64,000 nt of DNA from Halichondria panicea (taxonomy: Eukaryota > Porifera > Demospongiae > Suberitida > Halichondriidae), in assembly GCF_963675165.1 (NCBI RefSeq), contig NC_087392.1:3927442-3991441 (forward strand), written 5' to 3'. The notes under the pieces are model-generated. The model saw nothing but the letters and a program-made list of their open reading frames with translations. It was not told the origin of the DNA and did no database searches. Both the position numbers and the translations under genes were made by a program. Positions 47,520 through 58,045 of this stretch are shown here, piece by piece (within the stretch, counting starts at the first letter, position 1; each line of letters begins with the position of its first letter).

Positions 47520-47612
47520 CTGGTCTCTAGAGCATGACGTGTAAAACGCTCACACAATGGCCATGGGTTCCCGTGCAAGAGGGTCTTGGCATCAATCTGA
47601 CCTCTTAACAAA
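47520..47612 (+). pseudogene. SMARCAD1: SMARCAD1-like relic, GLGINLTS motif
   Basis: The plus strand reads QEGLGINLTS then a stop, the SNF2 motif V region of SMARCAD1 (GGLGINLTSAN). It is preceded by a spacer similar to that before the 42,587 relic (TTTTGACTGGTCTCTAGAGC against TTTGACTGCAGGCAGAGG). Badly worn. Confidence 0.6.
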
Positions 47613-48834
47613 TTAGAGTTATGCTCTCACCGGATTTCTTGTTTCAACGTCGTTTAGTAGCTTCTCCCGGCCAATTCTATACCAACTTTTCACATATTGC
47701 ATTGTTGCTGGATATAGCAATAGAATAATATCAACTACAAAAACTGCGCACTTCTTTGAACAAAATGCTAACAGTATATGACTTGAGGGACCACAATGCC
47801 TTAAAGCAATGACATGCAATATAGAGTTAAATTTGTTAATTTTTTTGGTCATTGGTAGACTTGTCTAGACAATGGGGGCAATATTATTCCTGTCCCACCT
47901 CTATCAGCTGGTCACTTCCTCGTTGTGGTGCCTTCCTCCACTGTAGATACTCGATAGGAAAGAGCTCTTCCTACACTAGATAAGCTCTAGCTGTAGGGGA
48001 TTATTGGTACTTTGTAGGGTTGAGCATGTAATTATGGTACATGTGACAGTGTATGGGAGATTGTTGATCATTAAAAAACTGGCCTCTTGTCCCCATGTAT
48101 AATTAGTGTAAGCATTACTGTATGTACTCTACATGTTTGTTTTGCATTGCATCACCATATGCACATTGCTTTTCTTTGTAGACAATTAGGTTTGTGAGTT
48201 TGACATCTGTATGGTGTCCAGCCATGCATTACAGTCATAGCGTACTGGGGTGAGTATACCTGTGTCCTGTGTGTACAGTACTGCTCTCACTAGAGCATGT
48301 CATCTACACAGGGGCGTGGTGGAGACGTCAGTCAGGATCAATCAGGGCCGACATGTGAGTGCAGGAGATGAATCATGTGTTTTGGGAGATTGAAAATTGA
48401 ATGATTTTTGGAGTTATGCTCTCGTCCGCTTTTTTGTTTCTATATGCTTTTTGGTGCTTTTGCCAATCCTTGGAAATGTCAAACAAATTTACCAGCTATA
48501 TACGGTCAGGAGTGCATGGCTATATGCATGCAGACCTGGAGGTATATAGGTCCATTATTTCGACTGAATGACCGTTAGTAATTATGTTAATAAATACCCA
48601 CAAAAACATTTGCAATGTGACTAAATTAATTGCTAGTATTAATAGTTCGCCAACGAACTGTGTATGCCTCAATTGATGTCACGTAAGAAAATAATTCGTA
48701 GTAAGATCAAATATCGTTCATTTCCAACTTAATACTTATTGTGCTGTCATAATTATAACTTTCAACACTTGCAACGATCAAATCTTCTGTATATATACAT
48801 GTACAGTGTACGGACACAAAGAAAAATTTTGGTA
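47613..48834. other. Spacer 3' of kinase gene 3
   Basis: A minus-strand frame at 47,619-47,852 has a hydrophobic stretch (FVVDIILLLYPA) and ends near a possible donor, but belongs to no recognised family. Nothing else is coding. Confidence 0.35.
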
Positions 48835-51090
48835 CTATACAAAAGTAGCTATTTCACATTTTTTGTATGTATCATCTCCTCCCACCACCATCAGTTTGTT
48901 CCCTGGGAGGGCAGCAGTGAGGCATACTGATCGAGGTGTTGACAATTGACTAATGACAATCCACGATGTTTCATTGTGCTGATATATATTCTTAGTGTCA
49001 TCTCTATTGGAGTCCTCCCCACCCACTGCCAGCATGTGTTCATTGATGGTAACAAAAGAGGACTTGCTAACTGGCAAAGGGGAAATCTTCTCCCATATAG
49101 CTGAGCTTGGCTGGGACTCAGTTAGTTGACTTAATGAGCATTTGTACACTGAATACTTATCTTGAGTATCAATAGTTCGTGGGTGTATGTACACATAGTC
49201 TCCACAGATAGTTGTTGCTGGTCGATCGTTTGGCACAGGTAGTGAGCTAACAATAGACCATTGCATGTAAGCAGTGTTTAATACTTCAACTTTATTCAAA
49301 TTTTTTGAATCGCATTGTCCCCCAGCCACTACAAAGATGTTGTTAGCGTACACAGCTCCAGGTCCCCATCGTCCGGTTGGTATGGGAGGGAAGTGCTCGA
49401 CCCATCTGTTGTTAATGTAGCTGTAGAGTTTGTTACTATATAGTTGTGTGACTGATGCTCCCCCAACAGTTGTGAGCATGTAATCAACACTGACAATAGT
49501 GAAGTATTTGTTAGGGCATCGTGGTAACTCGTGCCACTGATTGTTGCTGAACTCATAAATAGTTTTATTTCCATATGAATTAAAGTATGCCTTATCTCTA
49601 ATCACGGCTGATGACGATCCATACCTTATAACAACAGGTACATCAGGTAGTGACTTTGTTGTACCAGATTTCATTAGTGTGGCTTGCTCTTCTTGTAATG
49701 CGACTTGGTCCATTCGAATCGGTAGATCGTGAATTTCTTCGCTCTTACTCGCTAACGTTTGTCTCAATTCAGTCACTTCTCTGTCTCGTTGATCGATGAC
49801 TTGTTGGAGGGCAGCAGTTTTTTCCTCACTTGATTGCAACTCCTGGTTGAGTTTCCTCAGCTGTCTCTCCCTCGCTTCAGCCTCATGTTGAATGGTTGCT
49901 TTATCTTGCTGGAGGATTCGGTTTTCTTGTGTTGATTGGTTTAGTCTTGTAGTGAGTTGGCCAATTTCAATGTCCTTTGTATGTATTTGCTCGTTATTTT
50001 GTGTTATTGTCTCTTGATTTGTTTGTAGCTGTATGTCTTTTTCCGTTATAAGCTGTTGATTTTCTTGCAGTTTTTCCTCTTTTTTTGTTATATTTTGTTT
50101 ACTCGTTTGTAGTTGTTCATCTTTCTCTCTGAGTATCTGGTGCAGGTCTTGTTGGGAGCTTTTCTGATACCTGGCTGTCCACTTGAGAGAGTTCAGTGCT
50201 TGGCAGAGCTGTTGGGAAGATGGTCGTTCCACATCTCTGTCTTTGAGGCAGTGACGAGCAATCAGCACTAAAGGGTAGGTGGGCTCAATCAGGCTGATGT
50301 GGGCTTGTCTTCTCTTTACCTCCGGTACTGAAACGTTGGCTTGAATTGCTTGAGTCGGAAATCGTGGATCAACCAGTTCTCTTGTTTCAAATGGATCAGT
50401 TGGATCTGGAAACTGCCGAGTTGTGGTCTGAACTAGAAGCACACCAAATGAGAAGTTATCTAGTTTCTCTGTGTACACTGGTGGTTGCTTTAGTGCTTCA
50501 GGAGACATGAAAGCTGGTGTTCCTGGGCATGTGGTCATTGTGGCTAGTCGGGTGACGTTTATGTCCCTGAATTTGGACATTCCAAAATCGGTGACTTTGG
50601 CTCGAGTGCCTGCAATCAGTAGAACATTGTTGCTGGAGAGGTCGCGATGGATGATCCCATTGGAATGAAGAAAGGCAAGTGCTTGAGCTATATCATAAGA
50701 GAGGTTAACTTGGATGTGGTAAGGAATGTCTCCAGGTGATGATTCCAGGAAGTGTGTCAGACTCTCGTCCATGAGCTCCATGAGAAGAACTGGTGCATTC
50801 GTGTCGGGATCGCGATAGGTTCCCAGGTACTGTACAATGTTGGGGTGGTTGATACGACTCAGAAATGCACACTCTGTTTCGAATCTTCTAAACGGGTGTC
50901 TGTGTTCTTTGCCATGATCGGGAGCAGTCATTTGGAAGAGCACTGGATAGAGTAGCTTGGCGGCACAGAGTAGCTGATCACACTTGGCTTTACACACTGC
51001 CCCGTAGGAGCCAGTACCAAGGGTATCATTCTTGAAGAGTTGAACATTTCTGAATATGTACTCTTTTTCGTGGTCTTGTCTCTCGGCCAT
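48835..51090 (-). CDS. Protein kinase-coiled coil-Kelch protein 3
   Basis: Single exon, 751 residues starting MAERQDHEKEYIF. Complete kinase motifs (GTGSYGAV, HRDLSSNN, DFGMSK, GTPAFMSPE). The kinase-end segment ELVDPRFPTQAIQANVSVPE is shared with gene 1. The coiled coil is its own version (QTSKQNITKKEEKLQENQ). The Kelch half diverges from genes 1/2 (RYGSSSAVIRDKAYFNS, VVAGGQCDSKN, AVGGEDSN, VVGGDDTYKK), so the propeller surface differs while the enzyme is conserved. No signal or membrane segment. Confidence 0.93.
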   Translation of the reverse strand: MAERQDHEKEYIFRNVQLFKNDTLGTGSYGAVCKAKCDQLLCAAKLLYPVLFQMTAPDHGKEHRHPFRRFETECAFLSRINHPNIVQYLGTYRDPDTNAPVLLMELMDESLTHFLESSPGDIPYHIQVNLSYDIAQALAFLHSNGIIHRDLSSNNVLLIAGTRAKVTDFGMSKFRDINVTRLATMTTCPGTPAFMSPEALKQPPVYTEKLDNFSFGVLLVQTTTRQFPDPTDPFETRELVDPRFPTQAIQANVSVPEVKRRQAHISLIEPTYPLVLIARHCLKDRDVERPSSQQLCQALNSLKWTARYQKSSQQDLHQILREKDEQLQTSKQNITKKEEKLQENQQLITEKDIQLQTNQETITQNNEQIHTKDIEIGQLTTRLNQSTQENRILQQDKATIQHEAEARERQLRKLNQELQSSEEKTAALQQVIDQRDREVTELRQTLASKSEEIHDLPIRMDQVALQEEQATLMKSGTTKSLPDVPVVIRYGSSSAVIRDKAYFNSYGNKTIYEFSNNQWHELPRCPNKYFTIVSVDYMLTTVGGASVTQLYSNKLYSYINNRWVEHFPPIPTGRWGPGAVYANNIFVVAGGQCDSKNLNKVEVLNTAYMQWSIVSSLPVPNDRPATTICGDYVYIHPRTIDTQDKYSVYKCSLSQLTESQPSSAIWEKISPLPVSKSSFVTINEHMLAVGGEDSNRDDTKNIYQHNETSWIVISQLSTPRSVCLTAALPGNKLMVVGGDDTYKKCEIATFV

Positions 51091-51310
51091 AGGACTTGTT
51101 AGACTATAAAGGTGTACAGTTTAAGCTAGCTAGAAAAGGGACAAAGAGCTTTTAGGGTGTGTCATTTGCTGTTTATTCATGAGTGATTGACATCATGTGT
51201 TAACAGTGAATGCCTTAATTATAATCATGTGTTGTTGTTCATCATTGAATTGTGTATATATCTGCATGTGCATTGTATGTCACATACTGACCACCCCCTA
51301 TCCACTACAG
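51091..51310. other. 5' flank of kinase gene 3
   Basis: Presumed promoter of the minus-strand gene. It shares GCTAGCTAGAAAAGGG and TTTTAGGGTGTGT with the gene 2 upstream region. It ends in a CTATCCACTACAG acceptor that belongs to the adjacent helicase relic. Confidence 0.5.
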
Positions 51311-51566
51311 ATAATCGATGAGCTCAACAAGAGGGTGTACGTGATGGTAGACCTGAGACACCTACACTGACGACACGCTACGCTACTGATCCGTGATTTT
51401 CATGTAACCTTCGCAAGGCCACAACCACATGCACCTACACTGACAACACCCTACATTGCACTGATGTGAGCAGTCATATGCAGTATATGCTCATCCCAAC
51501 TTGTTGTGGGGAGGATATGAGTTAATGTCCGACTTTGAGCTGCACAACCTCTGCACACAGTACAAG
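51311..51566 (+). pseudogene. SMARCAD1: SMARCAD1-like relic, NHPLL + FELH exon
   Basis: Behind a conserved CTATCCACTACAG acceptor, codons read IDELNKRVYVMVDL. A deletion removes NHPLL. The end, MSDFELHNLCTQYK before a GTGTGT donor, matches SMARCAD1 TDFELHVLCKQYR closely. The frame is broken in between. Confidence 0.82.
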
Positions 51567-52150
51567 GTGTGTGGGTGTGTTTATTGCGAGATCAATGGTC
51601 GACTATAGGCTAGCTTGTGGATTTGCAGAGAAAATGTAATATGTGTACAATGACTAAGCTGTGCACAATTCAGTACTGCATAGTCTTACTGTGTCATTAA
51701 TAGGAGATGTGATCATGTTGTTGCATTTGACCTCTGAGATCAAAGGAAATATATGCAGTGCACTGTGGTGAGTGCCATGATTATTGCACTGTGGGTAAAG
51801 TGACCTTTGGAAATCTGAGCCCACCCTCCACCCAAAACAACAGCAAACAGTTCCCATTATAGGGACAACATTACTTCTTCACTATTTGTGCCACAAACAC
51901 CCTTGCATGTATTAGATAGTGATCTCAGGCCTAATAGCCAGGCCAAAAAACTGCTTGTGGAACTCATTTTCATAATTATAAACTAACTACTAATGCACAT
52001 GTACACACATAGTGATACGTAGTCACTATCAAAATACGCCCTAACCGGGAGTTTGGTGGGAGTATCTGAAAAATGTCTTTTTTTGATTTCAAAGATCTAC
52101 ACTGTTCAACATAATTATAGTTAGAAATGTTTATAAGGTCCCAAGTTAAG
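51567..52150. repeat. Duplicated spacer, copy 2
   Basis: TGCATAGTCTTACTGTGTCA (about 51,676) and ATACGCCCTAACCGGGAGTT with GGTGGGAGTATCTGAAAAATG (52,033-52,075) match the blocks at 47,150 and 57,540-57,660. No gene. Confidence 0.65.
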
Positions 52151-52154
52151 TGTC

Positions 52155-53143
52155 TCCGATAGTTCTTTTTAAGACAGGTTTTCGTAAGGTCTATATAGAT
52201 GTACAAATAGATCACGTTTGCAAACGTGTTGCCCTAACAACTTCTTTGGCTCACGATCTGTTAACCATTGCTGCAAAATTGGTTCAACTGATTTTCGATA
52301 CTCTTCTTGTATTTTTGATCAAATGCCAGGGACAATTTGATTAAAGGCATCCTGTGTAGGATATTTCCGTGGGTACCCACCGGTGCATGGAATTTTCTAC
52401 TCTATTATGAGGGTCGAAAACCACTTCATGATAAAATAGGATATTACACTTGATGATAGTATACATTTGTGGGTACCACCAGCTCACTGAATCATACTTT
52501 GGTGTGTATGGAAGTATGTGGTCGATTGCTTGATAGTGAAGATAACATCTATTAAGTATATTTGTATGTATCCTGTGAGTTCACAATTCAATCGCTTGGG
52601 AAAAGTTTCATCTGAGAAACTCCTTGTTTCGTCCCTAAAAATATACTAACTACAGCGGATTGGAAGGTCTTGAGAGACTTCTTGTACATCCTCCATGGAT
52701 TCTGTGTACTAGTTTTATCCGCCGTTACCAGTTGAACATCGTCGTCCATGAAAATGTAGTGGATGTACTTTTCTTTTCCTTGACTGCTTCGTAAAGCAAA
52801 TTTCCTCCAACAGTCCAGGTCGTTGACTTGCTAGAGTTGTATATGTATTGGACATGAGGCAATGATGTGTCATTGCACTTTTTTGTAACTGAGGATGGTG
52901 ATATTACACTGACATAATTCAGAGTCACCAATCACTTTGGGAGACATTAGATAAGTTGGGAGACAGTTTTCTGTTTGTGTTAGATAGACGAATCGAGTCA
53001 GTGCAATTTCAATATCATCAGTTGCCACCACCATAGGCCTAGTATTATCGAATTGCTCAATCCTGGCACGAGTATACATCAGTACTATAACAATACCAAG
53101 CCAAACCAACAATAATGTTATCACCGTAAGCTCCAACTATTTC
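52155..53143 (-). pseudogene. Glycosyltransferase-like type II membrane protein, frameshifted
   Basis: Minus-strand reading gives a short tail and hydrophobic anchor (VITLLLVWLGIVIVLMY). It continues through LTRFVYLTQTENCLPTYLM, TTWTVGGNLLYEAVKEK, an acidic metal-binding type motif YIFMDDDVQLV (52,738-52,755 region), then YTPKYDSVSWWYPQMY and a tail SVEPILQQWLTDREP. Golgi anchor plus an Asp-triplet suggests a nucleotide-sugar transferase, but no named family was confirmed. The frame shifts at ACAAAAAAGTG (about 52,885) and AAGAAAAGTA (about 52,765), and again near 52,590 and 52,350. Two shifts lie in A-runs, so sequencing error is possible. Otherwise it is a recent pseudogene. Confidence 0.5.
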
Positions 53144-53176
53144 CATTATTGAACAGTAATGATATTCATGGAGTGT

Positions 53177-53763
53177 TTACCCTGGTTCACCTACATGTAC
53201 ATAAGTTGTATGTGTGTAGCGTGCTGACCGGTTTGGGTTGCCGGGAACTGTGTATGTTTTTTGTTTTTGAGTTGACCAATTTGGATATCCAGGCAATGTT
53301 GGAAAGGAGTGCTGGGCAGACCGGTTTTGGTCGCCGGAAACCGGAGTAGTGTAGGGGTGCTGGGCTGATGCCGAAAACCATGAGTAAGTGCTCATGTTGG
53401 AGGGAAGTTGTTGGGCTGGATCAGTTTGGGTTACTGGAGACCATGAGTATGTGCTGAAAGGAGGATGCTGGGCTGGGTTGCTGCGGATGGGCAAACCGGT
53501 TTGTGTCGTCTGGGGGGAGGGGATATTGGGCTGCTGACTGGTTTGGGTCACCCGGACCTGGTCGCCTCGGACCACATGTGTGACACAGATATAGGTGTGA
53601 CAGGGGCGGGGTGTTGGGAGGACCACTATTGCAGTACATATTAGTGCATATTATAATTAATATGCATGGGTATAGCTTTGCTTACTTCGAGAAGGGCTGG
53701 TGGGGGGTGGGGGTGAACGGGATCCGGTGGTATGGGAGTTGCTTTGGGGCTGCCTCGTAGGCT
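53177..53763 (-). CDS. Proline/glutamine-rich putative exons, no known family
   Basis: From about 53,763 a candidate exon reads QLPYHRIPFTPTPHQPFS and ends at GTAAGC near 53,687. After an AATAG acceptor near 53,634 a Pro-rich stretch stays open in two frames. One frame has imperfect repeats of about 30 residues (STYSWSPVTQTDPAQQ, STYSWFSASAQHP). It resembles a disordered cytoplasmic tail. Frame choice and reality are unsure. Confidence 0.3.
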
Positions 53764-54454
53764 GAAACATCAGGTGTGCTAACAGTCATACCACACCTGG
53801 GCCTCTGAAAACTCTGAAGGGGTGTCTGCCAGTGTAGCCATGAAGATTCATTCCGACAGATAAATACAATGCATGGATTGGAAACAGCTACCTTCTAGAC
53901 TTGTGAAGAACATTACTGTCAGAACTAAACTGAACTGAACTGAAGTAAACTGAACTAATGTAACTCACCAACGAGCTTGTCGAAAACTTATTCAAAAACT
54001 GTTCAAAACCCTTTTGAATCTGTAGTGACCTCCCCTGTCAGAAAAATCACACACAAACAAGCAGAACAACAGACTACTATAACCCATGGCCGCCCATTTC
54101 CTATTGTTTGACCGGAAATCTGGTACCAACAGTGCGAAGAGTGTCGAACTACCGATACCTCTACACAAACACTGTGCACAAAGTAACATATGACTCGCAC
54201 GTGATGAAGTATTGTTAACTTACTAGTAATCTCCTAAATGTTAACCGTAACGTTTTTAGGGGTGTGGTAAGTGAACAATGACATCTGATTCTAGCGAGTC
54301 GTTCGCGTTCAACGTTCAGAGCTGCTCACTGCACTACACACTGATAGGAGACGATCTCTTCACAAAAATCATCTAAATAGAGACAATAGTCGGGTTGATC
54401 CTCTTCACCTGCACTCTTTACTCACTATTAATAAATTCTGTGCGTTGCGTAATT
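53764..54454. other. Intergenic, nothing recognised
   Basis: Carries a short CTGAACTGAACTGAAGTAAACTGAACT run (simple repeat) at about 53,928-53,956. No coding evidence otherwise. Confidence 0.4.
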
Positions 54455-54582
54455 ATTTCAGGGCGAGTTTTGTGCAGTAAACATAATTATAGCTATAGCA
54501 ATCCGTGCCAACCAAATGGCCGGTATATCGAGTTGGCACTAATTCAGAGAGCCGGAATACCGAGAGTCTACTGTGTAGTATA
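54455..54582. repeat. Dispersed repeat B, partial copy 4
   Basis: CAGGGCGAGTTTTGTGCAGT, AATCCGTGCCAACCAAATGG, GGCCGGTATATCGAG and ATACCGAGAGTCTACTGTG match repeat B. This copy is the uninterrupted reference for the GCAGT target site hit at 31,221. Confidence 0.8.
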
Positions 54583-55081
54583 TCTCCTCTGAGGCACTTT
54601 TCCCATGTAGTTCCAATGTAGATCTTATCAACTAGTGTCTAATACATGTTATCATGATATGATACTGTATATATGCAGGTAATTTTCGTATGTTACATAT
54701 TTTTCGGATTTAGCATTCATCCAAACGTGAGAAGGTGCATACATACCGGTGTTCGTATTTAGCATTCATTTGAACTAAATGCACACACAGTTACGTTACG
54801 ATAATTTTGGCGCATCGTAGAATGGTTTATGTGAACCCCATTCGCTATAATCGGCAACTCTCATTGGGATGTGTGTACAGGATACTACAATAAGACACAA
54901 AAGAACAAGTTGAAACTACTTTATCATAATGGAACTGTATACCTGTACTGTTCATGTGTGTTAGACATAACTGTAGATAATTACTGTATGTGCTATATAT
55001 GGGTACAATTGTAGTGTCTGATTCTATTATGTTCTAGTCTGGCGCAATTGTCTTTCAACGTCAACCTGAAGTTGTTTATGC
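54583..55081. other. 3' flank of kinase gene 4
   Basis: A short tandem word, TTTAGCATTCAT, occurs twice (54,708 and 54,759). No gene is seen. Confidence 0.4.
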
Positions 55082-57241
55082 TCACAGCATTTTAGTTGCT
55101 CTAGCTGCAACACAAGTTATATACATAGGCATTATAGATATTTCACATTTCCTCAGTGTATGATCTCCTCCCACTACCATCAGTTTATTCCCAGGGAGGG
55201 CAGCAGTGAGGCATGCTGATCGAGGTGTTGACATTTGACTAATGACAGTCCATGATGTTATGTTGTACCGATATATGTCCTTCGTTCTATCTCCATTGGA
55301 GTCCTCCCCACCCACTGCCAGCAGGTAGCTATTGATGGTAACAAGAGAGGACCTGCTAACTGGCAAAGGGGCAATCTTCTCCCATATAGCTGAGCCTGGC
55401 TGGGACTGAGTTAATTGTCTTAATGAGCATTTGTATACTGAATGCTTATCTTGATCATCATTAGTTCGTGCATATATGTACACAGTGTCTCCACAAATCA
55501 TTGTTGATGGGTAAGTGGTTGGCACAGGTAGTAGGCTAACACTAGACCATCGCATGTTAGCAGTATTTAATATCTCGATAGTAGTTAATTTTTTTAAATT
55601 ATTTGTTCCCCCAGTCACTACAAGTGTATTTTTAACATGCACAGCTCCAGGTCTCCACCTTCCGGTTGGCATGGGAGGGAAGTGTTCGACCCATTTGTTG
55701 TTAATGTAGCTGTAGAGTTTATTACTATAGCTTTGTGTGTCTGAAATTCCCCCCACAGTTGTGAGCATGCCATCAACACTGACAATAGCATACTTTTGAT
55801 TAGGGCAAGGTGGTAACTCATGCCACTGATTGTTGCTAAACTCATAAACAGTTTTATTTCCATATGACTTGTAGTATGCCTTGTCTCCAACCACGACTGA
55901 TGATCCATACCCCATAGTAACAGGTGCATCAGCTGGTGAAACACAATTCATTGGTGTACCTTGCTCATCTTGTAGTGCAACTTGGTGCATTCGAGTCGAT
56001 AGATCATGAATTTCCTCGTTCTTGCTTGCTAACGTTTGTCTCAGTTGAGTTACTTCTCTGTCTCGTTGATCGATGGCTTGTTGGAGGGCAGCAGTGTTCT
56101 CCTCACTGGATTGCAATTCTTGGTTGACTCTCCTCAGCTGTCTCTCCCTGGCATCAGCCTTATATTGAAGGGTTTGAATTTCAGTATACTTTGTATGTAA
56201 TTGCTTGTCTTTAGCTACAATTTGGTCATATTTTTCTGTTATCATCTGCATATTTTCGTGTAGTAGTTCATCTTTCTCTCTGAGTATCTGGTGCAGGTCT
56301 TGTTGGGAGCTTTCCTGGTACCGTCGTGTCCTCTTGAGAGCATCCAGTGTTTGGCAAAGTTGTTGGGAAGATGGTCGTTCAACATATCTGTCTTTGAGGC
56401 AGTGACAAGCAATCGGCAGTAGAGGGTGGGCGGGCTTAATCAAGCTGATGTGGGGTTGTCGTCTGTCAAGTTCTTGAATCGGCAATTTAGCTTCAACTGT
56501 GCAACCTGGACTTCGTGGATCGGGAAGTTTAACGGTATCAAATCGATCTGTTGGCTTTGGAAATTGTCGTGTTGTTATCTGAACTAGCAGCACACCAAAT
56601 GAGAAATTGTCTAGTTTCTCTGTGTATACTGGTGGTTCGTTTAGTGCCTCAGGAGACATGAAGGCTGGTGTTCCCGGGCATCCAGTCAATGTGGCTAGTT
56701 GGGTGACATTTATGTCCGTGAATTTGGACATTCCGAAATCAGTGATTTTGGCTCGAGTGCCTGCAATCAGTAGAACATTGTTGCTGGAGAGGTCGCGATG
56801 GATAATCTCATTGGAGTGGAGAAAGGCAAGTGCTTGAGCTATGTCATAGGAGAGGTTGACTTGGATGTGGTAGGGAATATCTCCAGGTGATGACTCCAGG
56901 AAGTGTGTCAGACTCTCATCCATGAGTTCCATGAGAAGAACTGGTGCATTTGTGTCGGGATCACGATAGGTCCCCAAGTACTGCACAATGTTGGGGTGGT
57001 TGATGCGACTCAGAAATGCACACTCTGTTTCGAATCTTCTAAACGGGTGTCTATGTTCTTTGCCAGGATCGGGAGCAATCATTTGGAAGAGCACTGGATA
57101 GAGTAGCTTGGCAGCACAGAGCAGCTGGTCACACTTGGCTTTACACACTGCCCCGTAGGAGCCAGTACCAAGGGTATCATTCTTGAAGAGTTGAACACTT
57201 CTGAATATGTACTCTTGTTCACTGTCTTGTCTCTCGGCCAT
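55082..57241 (-). CDS. Protein kinase-coiled coil-Kelch protein 4
   Basis: Single exon, 719 residues, MAERQDSEQEYIF start. Kinase motifs complete. The DRFDTVKLPDPRSP kinase-end type is shared with gene 2. The coiled coil is about 40 residues shorter than in genes 1-3. The Kelch half is divergent (VVTGGTNNLKK, AVGGEDSNGD, VVGGDHTLRK). The usual short end after KCEI is replaced by about 15 extra residues (MPMYITCVAARATKML), because the family stop codon is lost. Likely still functional; cytoplasmic. Confidence 0.92.
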   Translation of the reverse strand: MAERQDSEQEYIFRSVQLFKNDTLGTGSYGAVCKAKCDQLLCAAKLLYPVLFQMIAPDPGKEHRHPFRRFETECAFLSRINHPNIVQYLGTYRDPDTNAPVLLMELMDESLTHFLESSPGDIPYHIQVNLSYDIAQALAFLHSNEIIHRDLSSNNVLLIAGTRAKITDFGMSKFTDINVTQLATLTGCPGTPAFMSPEALNEPPVYTEKLDNFSFGVLLVQITTRQFPKPTDRFDTVKLPDPRSPGCTVEAKLPIQELDRRQPHISLIKPAHPLLPIACHCLKDRYVERPSSQQLCQTLDALKRTRRYQESSQQDLHQILREKDELLHENMQMITEKYDQIVAKDKQLHTKYTEIQTLQYKADARERQLRRVNQELQSSEENTAALQQAIDQRDREVTQLRQTLASKNEEIHDLSTRMHQVALQDEQGTPMNCVSPADAPVTMGYGSSVVVGDKAYYKSYGNKTVYEFSNNQWHELPPCPNQKYAIVSVDGMLTTVGGISDTQSYSNKLYSYINNKWVEHFPPMPTGRWRPGAVHVKNTLVVTGGTNNLKKLTTIEILNTANMRWSSVSLLPVPTTYPSTMICGDTVYIYARTNDDQDKHSVYKCSLRQLTQSQPGSAIWEKIAPLPVSRSSLVTINSYLLAVGGEDSNGDRTKDIYRYNITSWTVISQMSTPRSACLTAALPGNKLMVVGGDHTLRKCEISIMPMYITCVAARATKML

Positions 57242-57589
57242 AGCTATTGACTTGTTAGCAAACTATAAGTTGTACAGTTTAAGCTTGGTTGTATGGTTTT
57301 TGTGTTCTTGTTGGGTGTGTTAGGCATTTGTTATTTGCAGAGTATAGATATTCTAGCCGGATGTGCATCGTTAAACTTTGGTTTCAAAGCCTTATTTTGG
57401 TTTTTTGTGGTCTTGTGAGCGTATGCAAATTTCTATCATCAGATACCATATTAGTTGTTGTGTTACAATAACAGTTATTGCCATAATTATAAGCTTTGTG
57501 GTACTTCTTTATTATGTATATTAATATGTGTGTATATACAATGCAGTACTCTTACTGTGTCAAGGTGTATAATGCATACATATTCACTA
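57242..57589. other. 5' flank of kinase gene 4
   Basis: Presumed promoter. TGTATGGTTTTTGTG...GGGTGTGTTAGGCATTTG and GCAGAGTATAGATATTC are shared with the gene 2 upstream region. No TATA box was assigned. Confidence 0.45.
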
Positions 57590-57905
57590 TCAGAATACGC
57601 CTTAGCCGGGAGCTTGGTGGGAAAGTCAGGAAAATGGGAATTTCTGTCAGCAAAAATAATACAAGGTCACAACTGAAAATAATAGAATACTTTTTCGCAA
57701 AACTTATTTACTTTTCCGCTTATAATTATGTGTTGGTGTTCAATCAGTTCACAAGATGCTCGAAAATCTTGTTTACAATGATGCTTGACAATTTTGAGGT
57801 GTTTCTACGGCAACAATACCACACCCACATTCAACAGGACGGCCATGCAGACAGCCATCACTGAGACGTGACTTGGTGCTACTTTGTAGCTGATAAGAGG
57901 ATTGG
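57590..57905. repeat. Duplicated spacer box, copy 3
   Basis: ACGCCTTAGCCGGGAGCTTG, GGGAATTTCTGTCAGCAAAA, TGTTGGTGTTCAATCAGTTC and TTTGTAGCTGATAAGAGGAT match the box at 47,150-47,420. Confidence 0.8.
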
Positions 57906-57996
57906 AGGGAGCTCTTCCATTATTTTAATACAGTAGAGCCTCATCAAGTGGAAAGTCAGTTTTCAGTTATCGTACGTATTGAGTGCTTTGACTCCA

Positions 57997-58045
57997 GGCA
58001 ACACAAGGACAGTTCAATAAACAGTAGAGTATCTTCATGATGTTC
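57997..58045 (+). pseudogene. SMARCAD1: SMARCAD1-like relic, very worn C-terminal exon
   Basis: GACTCCAGGCAACACAAGGA and CAATAAACAGTAGAGTATCT align with the better-kept 42,587 relic (GACTGCAGGCAGAGGGGCTA, CAATGAACAGGAGAGCATAT). It is identified only through that copy; no frame remains. Confidence 0.5.

Noticed and set aside
47619..47852. 77-codon minus-strand frame with a hydrophobic stretch as a gene
   Set aside because: No family recognised and only a weak donor; mentioned within the spacer entry instead of being called.
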